Below, one piece after another: positions 42,881-50,433 of a stretch of 64,000 bases of DNA. Under the pieces are notes generated by a model. The model had not been told where the DNA came from, searched no databases, and saw nothing but the letters and a program-made list of their open reading frames with translations. Each line of letters begins with the position of its first letter. The stretch's first letter is position 1. The DNA comes from Rugamonas aquatica (lineage in GTDB: Bacteria; Pseudomonadota; Gammaproteobacteria; Burkholderiales; Burkholderiaceae_D): positions 62,001-126,000 of the forward strand of contig NZ_WHUG01000011.1 of assembly GCF_009380215.1 (NCBI RefSeq), read 5' to 3'. The position numbers and the translations under genes were made by a program.

Positions 42881-44422
42881 TTAAGCCGCCAGCTTGAAGA
42901 CGGCGACCACTTCGGTCAGTGCATCGGCCTGGTCGTGCAGGGCGGCGGCCGCGGCGGCCGCTTCTTCCACCAGCGCGGCGTTCTGCTGCGTGACCTGATC
43001 CATCTGGCCTATCGCCTGGTTGATCTGCTCGATACCCGAGCTCTGCTCCATGCTGGCCGTGGTGATCTCGCCCATGATGTCGGTCACGCGCTGGATGCTC
43101 TCCACCACTTCGCTCATCGTGTTGCCGGCCTGCGTGACCAGCATGCTGCCGGCGTCCACTTTTTCCAGCGAATCATCGATCAGCGTCTTGATTTCCTTGG
43201 CCGCCGTCGCGCTGCGCTGCGCCAGGCTGCGCACCTCGGTCGCCACCACCGCGAAACCACGTCCCTGCTCGCCCGCGCGCGCCGCTTCCACCGCCGCGTT
43301 CAAGGCCAGGATGTTGGTCTGGAACGCAATGCCATCGATCACGCTGATGATGTCGACAATCTTGCGCGCCGAACCATTGATCGCATCCATGGTCTGCACC
43401 ACGTCCGACACCACGCCGCCGCCCCGCTGCGCCACTTCCGACGCCTTCACCGCCAGCTGATTGGCCTGGCGTGCATTGTCCGCATTCTGCTTCACGGTCG
43501 AGGTCAACTCTTCCATCGACGACGCGGTTTCTTCCAGGCTAGAAGCCTGCTCTTCGGTACGCGAAGACAGGTCCAGGTTGCCGGCCGCAATCTGGCTCGA
43601 CGCGCTGGAGATGCTCTCGGTACCGCTGCGTACTTCGGTGACGATGCCGATCAAGCCATCGTTCATGGTGCGCAACGCTTCCAGCAAGCGGCCGGTTTCA
43701 TCCTTGCTGCTGACCACGATACGGGTGGTCAAATCCTTGTTGGCCACGGCGACGGCGATATCCACCGCCTGGCTCAGCGGCACGGTGATGCCGCGCGTCA
43801 AACGCCACGCGCAGACGATGCCCAGCGCCAGCACCGCCAGCCCGAACACGATCATGAACTGACGGCTGCGCTCGTACAGCGCTTCGATCGCCGCCGCGTT
43901 ATCGTCGATGCTCTTGCGCTGCAGTTCCAGCAAACCGCGCAGCGATTCCAGATAAGCCTTGCCGTCCGGCGTGAAATGCTGGTCCAGCATGGCGGCGGCT
44001 TCGTCCAGCTTGCCTTCCTTCTTCAGCGCGACGATAGCGTCGCGCGACGCCAGGTAGCGCTTGCGGTTGGCCTTCATATCGTCGAACAGCGCTTTTTCCT
44101 TGTCGCTCTCCAGCAGCGGCTCGACCTTCTTTTGCAGGCCGTTGACTTCGGCGGTCGACGCGGCGGTCTCTTCGGAGAAGAACGGTCCCAGCGACGGATC
44201 GCTGCTCTTCGAAATCGCCGACGTCCGGCGCACGCTGGTGTGGATCAGGCGATACCAGTCGCTGATCATGCGCTCCTTGGCCAGCGGCTGCTGCATCATG
44301 TCGCGGGTGGCTTCGGCCACGGTTTGCATATGGCTGATGCCGATCGCGGTCATCAGCGTCATCAACGCCAATACCAAGCCAAAGCCCGCGGCAAGGCGCG
44401 TGCCGATTTTCAAATTTTTCAT
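42881..44422 (-). CDS. Methyl-accepting chemotaxis protein
   Basis: 513 residues. A first membrane helix (about 10-30), a four-helix-bundle periplasmic sensor (about 35-190, 4HB_MCP type), a second helix (about 190-210), HAMP, and a cytoplasmic signalling coiled coil with the invariant hairpin tip IAFQTNILALNAAVEAARAG (about residues 370-390). No CheR-docking NWETF-type tail. The start MKNLKIGTRL is chosen over an upstream in-frame ATG. It should relay an unknown ligand to CheA/CheW. No other chemotaxis genes are present. Confidence 0.95.
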   Translation of the reverse strand: MKNLKIGTRLAAGFGLVLALMTLMTAIGISHMQTVAEATRDMMQQPLAKERMISDWYRLIHTSVRRTSAISKSSDPSLGPFFSEETAASTAEVNGLQKKVEPLLESDKEKALFDDMKANRKRYLASRDAIVALKKEGKLDEAAAMLDQHFTPDGKAYLESLRGLLELQRKSIDDNAAAIEALYERSRQFMIVFGLAVLALGIVCAWRLTRGITVPLSQAVDIAVAVANKDLTTRIVVSSKDETGRLLEALRTMNDGLIGIVTEVRSGTESISSASSQIAAGNLDLSSRTEEQASSLEETASSMEELTSTVKQNADNARQANQLAVKASEVAQRGGGVVSDVVQTMDAINGSARKIVDIISVIDGIAFQTNILALNAAVEAARAGEQGRGFAVVATEVRSLAQRSATAAKEIKTLIDDSLEKVDAGSMLVTQAGNTMSEVVESIQRVTDIMGEITTASMEQSSGIEQINQAIGQMDQVTQQNAALVEEAAAAAAALHDQADALTEVVAVFKLAA

Positions 44423-44573
44423 GATATGTGTGCCCGTTAAGGCAATATTGGAAATAAAGCAGCGTTGCCGCTCAGTGCTACTACTGTTGGAACTGCGAAT
44501 CGGGCAGAAGGATGAAAGTTGCCCTAAAGAATCGATAGTGTACCACGGCAATTTATTTATTGCTGAAGGGTCG

Positions 44574-45053
44574 CTAAGCCGTGACCTGCAGCGAGCTGAC
44601 CAGGCCGGCGTTGTAGGAGTCGGCGATGACGGTGCCGGCCAGGCCGGGATTGATCTTCAGCAGGTCGGCCCAGTTGGACGAAGCCTGCGCGGACAGGCCG
44701 CTGACCGTGCCGGCGCCGGTGTACACGCCGGACGCCGACGGCGCCGCTGCCAGGCTGTCCAGCAGGCCCTGGTCCTGCGCATTCTGCGCGGTGGACGAGG
44801 TGTCGGTGTTGCTGCCGTCCTTGGGCACGCTGAGTGGCTCGGCCACCGTGCCCGCCTGCTGCAGCGTATCGAGCAAGCCGGACGGAGTGTAGACCGCCGC
44901 GCCGGTCGATCCGCCCAGCGAGGCCACCACCGCCGATGCCGCCGACAGGCTCACCGCCTCCGACGACAAGGCTTCCGCCGCCGTGCTGGAAACGACGGGA
45001 ACATACGGCTGGTAGGCCGGGCTTGCGCTGACGGTGTTGAGGGCGACGGTCAT
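44574..45053 (-). CDS. Hypothetical low-complexity Ala/Ser-rich protein
   Basis: 159 residues, not recognised. No signal peptide. Rich in Ala, Ser, Val and Gly with an internal repeat: VYTPSGLLDTLQQAGTV and QGLLDSLAAAPSASGVYTGAGTV share GLLD-L and VYT-G elements. The start is MTVALNTVSASPAY. It stands alone between the chemoreceptor and the exported coiled-coil gene. Real coding is supported by codon bias and length; function unknown. Confidence 0.6.
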   Translation of the reverse strand: MTVALNTVSASPAYQPYVPVVSSTAAEALSSEAVSLSAASAVVASLGGSTGAAVYTPSGLLDTLQQAGTVAEPLSVPKDGSNTDTSSTAQNAQDQGLLDSLAAAPSASGVYTGAGTVSGLSAQASSNWADLLKINPGLAGTVIADSYNAGLVSSLQVTA

Positions 45054-45095
45054 GATGATTTCAATATAGGTGCTCGCGCAGGCCAGCGCAAGCGC

Positions 45096-45129
45096 AAAAA
45101 AGCCGGGCGGTTTGGAGGCGCCCGGCTTT
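45096..45129 (-). terminator. Rho-independent terminator after the exported coiled-coil gene
   Basis: Minus direction: GCCGGGCG pairs with CGCCCGGC across a nine-base loop, followed by TTTTTT. Confidence 0.88.
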
Positions 45130-45145
45130 CTGGAAACTTCAGCGG

Positions 45146-45628
45146 TCAGATCTTGGCAGCGTCGTGGTCGCGCTTGACCTTGTCCGCATGACGCTCCACT
45201 TTCGCTTCGTGACGCGCCACCTGTTCCACATGCTTGTCGGCAGTACGGTGGGCGATCACTTTTTCGTCATGCTTGATGGCCTGCTTTTCCACCTTGATGT
45301 TTTGCTGCTCGGCGCGACGCGCCTGGTCCAGCTGCTGGGCGCCGGCCAGGTCGCCCTTCTTCACATCGGCGTGCTCGGCGCGGGCCAGCGCATTGCGTTC
45401 ACCGCGTTCCGCTTGCAGTTGCTGCTGGCCTGCTGCCACCTGGCTCTGCTTGGCGGCGATCACCGCGTTGTCGCGCTGGATCTGGCGGGTGTCCTGGTGT
45501 ACTTGTTTGACGTCCTGGCGGATCTGAGCATTGTCCTGATGGACTTGTGCCACTGGATTGGTCTGCGCGAAAGCTGCGGCGCTAATCATGGAAAGCACGC
45601 CGGCGATCATCAGGGATTTGGTTTTCAT
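45146..45628 (-). CDS. Exported, highly charged coiled-coil protein
   Basis: 160 residues. Signal peptide with cleavage after AFA (about residue 21); the rest is almost entirely helical with Gln/His/Asp-rich heptads (VHQDNAQIRQDVKQVHQD) and a Lys/His/Glu-rich tail. The start at 45628 follows AAAAGGACA; an in-frame ATG 19 codons upstream is less likely because it would bury the signal peptide. The family is not recognised. The His-rich periplasmic coiled coil could bind metals, but that is speculation. Monocistronic with its own terminator. Confidence 0.72.
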   Translation of the reverse strand: MKTKSLMIAGVLSMISAAAFAQTNPVAQVHQDNAQIRQDVKQVHQDTRQIQRDNAVIAAKQSQVAAGQQQLQAERGERNALARAEHADVKKGDLAGAQQLDQARRAEQQNIKVEKQAIKHDEKVIAHRTADKHVEQVARHEAKVERHADKVKRDHDAAKI

Positions 45629-45733
45629 GATGGTGTGTCCTTTTCTAGTGGTTGGCAGATCGCTGTTCATCAGCGTCTTGAGCAATTAACGCGGCCCCTC
45701 CAAGGGCAGACGACCACAGTTCCGTAAGAAAAG

Positions 45734-46648
45734 TTACGAGTTGTATCCGGCCAGCGCGGCCGCCAGCTCGCGCTGCCAGGCGCTGGCCTTGACGTGGTTC
45801 CACACCAGCGCCACCTGTTCCACGCATTCGAACGCGCAATCGGTGACGTGGATGCGGCGCAGCTCGGGATCGGCCAGCGCGAAGTCCGGCAGATAGGCCA
45901 GCGCCTCGCCCGACTTGACCAGCGACAGCAGCAGCTGCAAGTCATCGGTCCAGTAGCGTATCTTGCGCGGCAGCTGGTCGTCGCGCCAGCCGTCGGAGCG
46001 GGCGCCGCGCTGCACGCCGCAGAACAGCGAGCGCGACGGACAGGCGAAGTCATGCGCCAGCACCTGCGCCGTGTCCGCCTCCAGCAGCGGCGCCGGCGGC
46101 AACGACCGCACCAGCGGATGCCGCTGCCCCGCCACCAGATGCAAGGTCACGCTGCCCAGCGGCGTCACCTGCCATTCGTCCGACCAATGCTCGCCCCGTC
46201 CTTCGATGACATCGCCAGTGACGATGGCGGCGTTGATATCGCCGCGCAGCAGCGCCGCCAGCGCCTCATCCTCGAACATGGCCTGCATGCGCAGGCTGGC
46301 TTCGGGATAGGCGCGCAATGCCTGCGACAGCATCTGCCCATGCCGCCACAGCAAAATCGCCGGACCGGCGATGCGGCTGTCGACGGCGGCGCGCTCGCCC
46401 ATCAGATCGGCCTTGGCCTGGTCGGCCAGCGCCAGCAGGGTCTGGGCGCGCGCCAGCAGCAACTGGCCGCTTTCGTTCAGCACCAGCTGCTTGGCGCTGC
46501 GGTCGAACAGCGGCTTGCCCAGGCTGTCCTCCAGCCGCTTGAGCGACTTGGACACCGCCGACGGCGTCAAATGCAGCTCCAGCGCGGCCGCGCCCAGCGA
46601 GGGACGGCGGGCGGCGCTGACAAATACGCGCAGGTCGGAAAGGTTCAT
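45734..46648 (-). CDS. LysR family transcriptional regulator
   Basis: 304 residues: HTH at about 1-60 (SLGAAALELHLTPSAVSKSLKRLE) and an effector domain beyond about residue 90. Divergent from the NADP-dependent oxidoreductase across 73 bases that hold two GGATACGAA direct repeats. The classical divergent layout indicates it controls that operon. Effector unknown, possibly an electrophilic substrate of the reductase. Confidence 0.92.
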   Translation of the reverse strand: MNLSDLRVFVSAARRPSLGAAALELHLTPSAVSKSLKRLEDSLGKPLFDRSAKQLVLNESGQLLLARAQTLLALADQAKADLMGERAAVDSRIAGPAILLWRHGQMLSQALRAYPEASLRMQAMFEDEALAALLRGDINAAIVTGDVIEGRGEHWSDEWQVTPLGSVTLHLVAGQRHPLVRSLPPAPLLEADTAQVLAHDFACPSRSLFCGVQRGARSDGWRDDQLPRKIRYWTDDLQLLLSLVKSGEALAYLPDFALADPELRRIHVTDCAFECVEQVALVWNHVKASAWQRELAAALAGYNS

Positions 46649-46660
46649 GATGTCCCAACA

Positions 46661-46701
46661 GGATACGAATAGTGAATTTAAGTTGCTTTACCGGATACGA
46701 A
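46661..46701. promoter_or_regulatory. Direct-repeat operator candidate between LysR and oxidoreductase genes
   Basis: GGATACGAA occurs at 46661-46669 and 46693-46701, 32 bases apart start to start (about three helical turns), inside the 73-base divergent intergenic region. Placement suits LysR tetramer binding. Confidence 0.45.
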
Positions 46702-46721
46702 GAGCATCTTACCATCTGCCT

Positions 46722-47747
46722 ATGACTACACTGACCCAACAACAATGGATCTACCGCCGCCAGCCGGTCGGGCAGATCACGGCCGAGCACTACGAGCTCG
46801 TCGAACAACAACTGTCGACCGCGCTCGGCGATGGCGAGGTATTGATCGAAGCGCGCTGGTTCAGCGTCGATCCCTACATGCGCATCGGCCAGTCGACCAA
46901 GCCGACCTACGACACCGATCCGCATCCGCTGAACACCGTGCAGCAAGGCGCCGTGGTGGCGCAGGTGCTGGCCTCGAACGCGCCCGGCTACGCGGTGGGC
47001 GACTGGGTGCAGAGCTACACCGGCTGGCAGACGCATGCGCGCGTCCACGCCAGCGGCCTGAAGCGCATCGACCCGGCGCTGGCGCCGGTGACGACCGCGC
47101 TCGGCGTGCTCGGCATGCCGGGCCGCACCGCCTGGTTCGGCCTGACGGAATCGGGCAAGCCGCATGCGGGCGAAGTGGTGGTGGTGTCCGGCGCGGCCGG
47201 CGCGGTGGGCTCGCTGGTGGTGCAGTTCGCCAAGCGCCACGGCGCGCGCGTGCTCGGCATCGCTGGCGGCCCGGCCAAGTGCGACTGGCTGCGCAACACG
47301 CTGGACGCCGACTGGGCCATCGACTACAAGGCTTACTCCGATGCCGACACGCTGGGCGCCGAGATCAAGCGCCTGACCGGCGGCGTCGACGTGTATTTCG
47401 ATAACGTCGGCGGCATGGCGACCGACGCCATCATCCCCATCATCAACCGCCGCGCGCGCATCGTCATCTGCGGCCAGATCAGCCAGTACAGCGGCGGCCT
47501 GGAGATGCCGGAACTGGGACCGCGCCTGCTGCACCACATGCTGTACCAGCGCGCCACGATCCAGGGCATGCTGGCGCGTGACTACCTGCACCGCATGGAC
47601 GAGATGATACGCATCGTCGCACCGTGGGTGAAGGCGGGCGAGATCGTGTTCGAGGAAACCGTGATCGACGGTTTCGCGCAACTGCCGGCCGCGCTGAACT
47701 CGCTGTTCACCGGCGAGCATCGCGGCAAGCTTCTGGTGAAGGCATGA
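46722..47747 (+). CDS. NADP-dependent oxidoreductase (MDR/leukotriene B4 dehydrogenase type)
   Basis: 341 residues of the zinc-independent medium-chain reductase family, close to prostaglandin/LTB4 12-hydroxydehydrogenases and bacterial CurA-like reductases. It has WFSVDPYMR, GMPGRTAWFGL, the nucleotide motif SGAAGAVGS and FDNVGG. It reduces alpha,beta-unsaturated carbonyls or quinones with NADPH. The start at 46722 is inferred from family alignment. The next gene starts within its stop (ATGA). Confidence 0.93.
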   Translation: MTTLTQQQWIYRRQPVGQITAEHYELVEQQLSTALGDGEVLIEARWFSVDPYMRIGQSTKPTYDTDPHPLNTVQQGAVVAQVLASNAPGYAVGDWVQSYTGWQTHARVHASGLKRIDPALAPVTTALGVLGMPGRTAWFGLTESGKPHAGEVVVVSGAAGAVGSLVVQFAKRHGARVLGIAGGPAKCDWLRNTLDADWAIDYKAYSDADTLGAEIKRLTGGVDVYFDNVGGMATDAIIPIINRRARIVICGQISQYSGGLEMPELGPRLLHHMLYQRATIQGMLARDYLHRMDEMIRIVAPWVKAGEIVFEETVIDGFAQLPAALNSLFTGEHRGKLLVKA

Positions 47748-48415
47748 AGTCCGCGCTGCTGCTGAGCCTGGCCTTGGTCGCGGGCGGCGCCAATGCGGCC
47801 GACGCCACGTATGGCGAACACGGCATGGCGCTGTTCGGCGGCCAGCAAGGGCTGTATGCATCGCACTTGCCGATGTTCCATGCGCCGCATGACTACCAGG
47901 TGATCCTGCAAGTGCACGTGGCCGATCCCGCCACCGACGCGGCGCTGCGCCGCCGTCTCGACGGCAAGACCGCGCTGTGGACCATCGCGCCGGAGAAGTT
48001 CGAGCTGTCGCGCCTGGCGCCAGCGAGCGCGGCGCCGCTGCGGCAGTTCAAGGCCGATGTGGTGCAGGGCCATTTCGAGCAAGGCGGCAAGACGCAGTTC
48101 GCCGCCGCCACCATCGTGGTCGACAAGGTGCTGATGTTCCGCCAGCTGTCGCCTACGCAGAAGACCAGCAACGACGCCAGCTACGTGCAGATCGGCAGCG
48201 GCAGCCAGCGCTATCTGGTGAAGCAGATCGACAGCCGTCCGGATTTCGATCACATCGTTTCCTACGCGGCGGCCGGTGGCGCGCCGACTGCCGCCATCAC
48301 GCTGAACAAGCAGGCGCTGCAGCAGCCGCAGGCAGCGGCGCTGGCCGCAGCGCTGCATGTGCCCGCCAGTGCGATTCGTGGTACGGTCTACTTTTACACC
48401 GACGATTTGAAGTGA
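47744..48415 (+). CDS. Exported hypothetical protein
   Basis: 223 residues. Signal peptide (LLLSLALVAGGANA, cleavage near residue 18). The mature part is rich in His, Gln and Ala, begins ATYGEHGMALFGGQQGLYASHLPMFHAPHDYQ (given here as residues 20-50), and ends TVYFYTDDLK. The GLYASHLPMFHAPHD run with four His could be a metal or ligand site. Family not recognised; I believe similar proteins occur in other proteobacteria. Translationally coupled to the oxidoreductase. Confidence 0.78.
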   Translation: MKSALLLSLALVAGGANAADATYGEHGMALFGGQQGLYASHLPMFHAPHDYQVILQVHVADPATDAALRRRLDGKTALWTIAPEKFELSRLAPASAAPLRQFKADVVQGHFEQGGKTQFAAATIVVDKVLMFRQLSPTQKTSNDASYVQIGSGSQRYLVKQIDSRPDFDHIVSYAAAGGAPTAAITLNKQALQQPQAAALAAALHVPASAIRGTVYFYTDDLK

Positions 48416-48416
48416 C

Positions 48417-49055
48417 ATGGTTCCAGCGGAATACGAAGGCTTGTGGCGCCGCAGCGGCATCTGGCGCAGCAACGGCAGCAGCGATCTGACCACGCAGGTG
48501 TGGTGGTTCCAGGCGGCGCGCTATCACATCGACCTGCGCGTCCCCGTCGACCGCATCGGCATCAACGGCTTCGCCGGCGAGACCGTCGTGGAAGGCACGC
48601 GCTGCACCTGGCATCCCGCCATCGCCTACCCCGCCCTCAGCAGCGAGCTCGACGCCGGCTGGATGCGCTTCGACGATGCCGACCACGTCCACGAAACCGG
48701 CCTTGATAACAGCTACGACGAAGACTGGTACCGCGAACCCAGCGGCCCCATGCACGGCGTGCGGCTGGCCGCAGCGCACGGCGATCAGCTCGCCTATCTG
48801 CTGATCAGCGATGAGTGGATGGCCTGGGCCTGCGGCAGCCCAAGCGGCGCTTGCGACATCACCGTCTATCGCCGCGAGCAGCAGCAATGGGTCGCCATCG
48901 CCAGCAACCTGCCTGCGCCAGCGCACGCGGTCATGCTCGGCAAGGAACAAGTGCTGCAATGGCAGGCCGGTGATCTGATCGAGGTGCCGATGACGCCAGG
49001 CATGAACTACCAGGTCGCCGGCAACACCGAGCCGCACCGCTCCTGGCCCCCGTAA
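48417..49055 (+). CDS. Hypothetical protein, possibly HRI1-like beta-barrel
   Basis: 212 residues, cytoplasmic. The N-terminal GLWRRSGIWRSNGSSDLTTQ and then WWFQAARYHIDLRVP resemble a bacterial protein family sometimes described as HRI1-like, with a lipocalin-like beta structure; I am not certain of the assignment. It starts two bases after the preceding gene, the third cistron of the LysR-controlled operon. Its 3' end overlaps the convergent desaturase by 49 bases. Confidence 0.75.
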   Translation: MVPAEYEGLWRRSGIWRSNGSSDLTTQVWWFQAARYHIDLRVPVDRIGINGFAGETVVEGTRCTWHPAIAYPALSSELDAGWMRFDDADHVHETGLDNSYDEDWYREPSGPMHGVRLAAAHGDQLAYLLISDEWMAWACGSPSGACDITVYRREQQQWVAIASNLPAPAHAVMLGKEQVLQWQAGDLIEVPMTPGMNYQVAGNTEPHRSWPP

Positions 49056-49966
49056 GGCTCGATCCGCATCAGTTCTGGACGTGACGGCAAATCGGATGGC
49101 AGGGTGAAGTCCCAGGCCAATCCCGTGCAGCGCATCATGCACAGCACCCACCAGCCTGGATCCCACTCGCCGGCGTGCAGACCCAGGCGCGCAGAGCCGG
49201 GGAAAGCGTGATGATTGTTGTGCCAGCATTCGCCCATCGTCAGTAGCGAGGTCAAACGGATGTTGTGGCCTTGCACTGCGGCGCCCTGCACTTCGTAATG
49301 CATCTCACCGTGGTTGTGCGCGAAGTAGCCTATCAGCCAATGGCCAAACACCCCGGCGGTCACCCGGGCGCACGTACCGAAAAATACGAACGACCAGCCA
49401 CCCCAGCAAAACAGCAGCACAGCGACCGGCAGTTGCTGAAGCATCCAGGTGCGCTCAAGAAATCGATAGAAGCGGTCGTCGGCAATGCGCGCTTCGATGT
49501 GGATGTTCGGCTCATCGGCCAGGTGCAGTTCGCAGTTGAGCTGCCACCAGGCATCCACCCACGCCGAGCGGCCGTGCCGCAGATACTCATGGCAATCCGG
49601 CAGACGCTGCGCGTAGTCGCGCAACTCGTGCTGGCGCAGCAGCCCCAGCGGGCCTGCCAGTCCAACTTGCACACCGAGATAGACCAGCAGGTACTCCAGC
49701 CATTTGGGACACTGGTAGCTATTGTGAATCAACTTGCGATGGCTGCCCAGCGAGTGGCCGAACAATAGAACGACCGCTGTAGAAACCAGGAACAGCGCCA
49801 GGCCGGCCAGTGAAAATGTCGCGTAGCCGCCGATCAGCGCGGCGGCAGCCATGCCTAGTAACCACAGCGACTTCAGCGGCGCGTATCGCACTTCGCCGAT
49901 CACTACGCTGCTGGCCGCAGCGGCGCGGACACGATGTTGCTCTATGTTGAAAAACGAATGAGACAT
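49007..49966 (-). CDS. Membrane fatty acid desaturase (variant histidine boxes)
   Basis: 319 residues with four or more membrane helices. Histidine box 1 is HSLGSH (71-76, with His81 close by), box 3 is HNNHH (250-254). In place of the usual HxxHH box 2 there is RQHELRDYAQ with His114, followed by CHEYLRH (His127, His132), as in a desaturase subfamily with a DxxQ segment here. It inserts a double bond in acyl chains, so membrane fluidity is the likely role. Start preceded by GGGAG. It is 28 bases downstream of an ArsR-type regulator, its probable controller. The C-terminal 16 residues overlap the convergent gene. Confidence 0.85.
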   Translation of the reverse strand: MSHSFFNIEQHRVRAAAASSVVIGEVRYAPLKSLWLLGMAAAALIGGYATFSLAGLALFLVSTAVVLLFGHSLGSHRKLIHNSYQCPKWLEYLLVYLGVQVGLAGPLGLLRQHELRDYAQRLPDCHEYLRHGRSAWVDAWWQLNCELHLADEPNIHIEARIADDRFYRFLERTWMLQQLPVAVLLFCWGGWSFVFFGTCARVTAGVFGHWLIGYFAHNHGEMHYEVQGAAVQGHNIRLTSLLTMGECWHNNHHAFPGSARLGLHAGEWDPGWWVLCMMRCTGLAWDFTLPSDLPSRPELMRIEPYGGQERCGSVLPATW

Positions 49967-49994
49967 GGCGTAACTCCCTACGGTAGTGTACAGA

Positions 49995-50315
49995 TCACGT
50001 GGTTTTCTTTTTCTTGCTCAGTGCGCGCGACTCGCGCTTCAACTTCCCGCCGACCGGACAGACTTCCAGCGCGTAACCGGTCAAGGTACTGGCCAGACTT
50101 TCCGCATTCAGCTTGTAGAGCACGAATTGCCCCTTACGCTCACTGGTGACGAGGCCGGCGTTTTCCAGTATCGACAGATGACGTGAGATCGCGGGCGTGC
50201 TCATTTCGAAGCGCGTTGCCAGTTCCGAGGTCGACAATTCGAGTTCAGACAGATACGCCAGGATTTGCCTGCGAGGCTTGGAGGCCAAAGCCTCGAATAC
50301 GCGATCCAGTTCCAT
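49995..50315 (-). CDS. ArsR-type winged-helix repressor
   Basis: 106 residues: MELDRVFEALASKPRRQILAYLSELELSTSELATRFEMSTPAISRHLSILE (residues 1-52) contains the HTH, followed by a wing (SERKGQFVLYKL). The cysteine pairs of metal sensors are missing, with only one Cys, so it is a non-metal member. A basic KKKK tail ends it. A dyad operator lies directly before its ATG, suggesting autoregulation together with the downstream desaturase. Confidence 0.92.
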   Translation of the reverse strand: MELDRVFEALASKPRRQILAYLSELELSTSELATRFEMSTPAISRHLSILENAGLVTSERKGQFVLYKLNAESLASTLTGYALEVCPVGGKLKRESRALSKKKKTT

Positions 50316-50317
50316 GA

Positions 50318-50344
50318 ATTAACCTATTAACGAATAAGTTAATA
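50318..50344 (-). promoter_or_regulatory. ArsR operator candidate
   Basis: TATTAAC (50325-50331) and GTTAATA (50338-50344) form a perfect 7-bp inverted repeat with a six-base spacer, and a further ATTAAC copy lies at 50318-50323, two bases before the ArsR start codon. Binding would block ArsR-desaturase transcription or translation. Confidence 0.65.
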
Positions 50345-50386
50345 TTTAAATCCAATTTCGCCTTGATGTCCACTACTTTGAGCAAT

Positions 50387-50417
50387 AAAAAACGGGACCA
50401 TCAAGGTCCCGTTTTTG
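50387..50417 (-). terminator. Rho-independent terminator after topB
   Basis: Minus direction: AACGGGACC pairs with GGTCCCGTT across five bases, then TTTTT. It also lies upstream of the ArsR gene. Confidence 0.88.
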
Positions 50418-50433
50418 TTGGTGCTGCCGAAGA

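Noticed and set aside
49995..50315. Arsenic or metal-responsive ArsR
   Set aside because: It lacks the cysteine ligand pairs of metal sensors and is linked to a desaturase, not to metal resistance genes.
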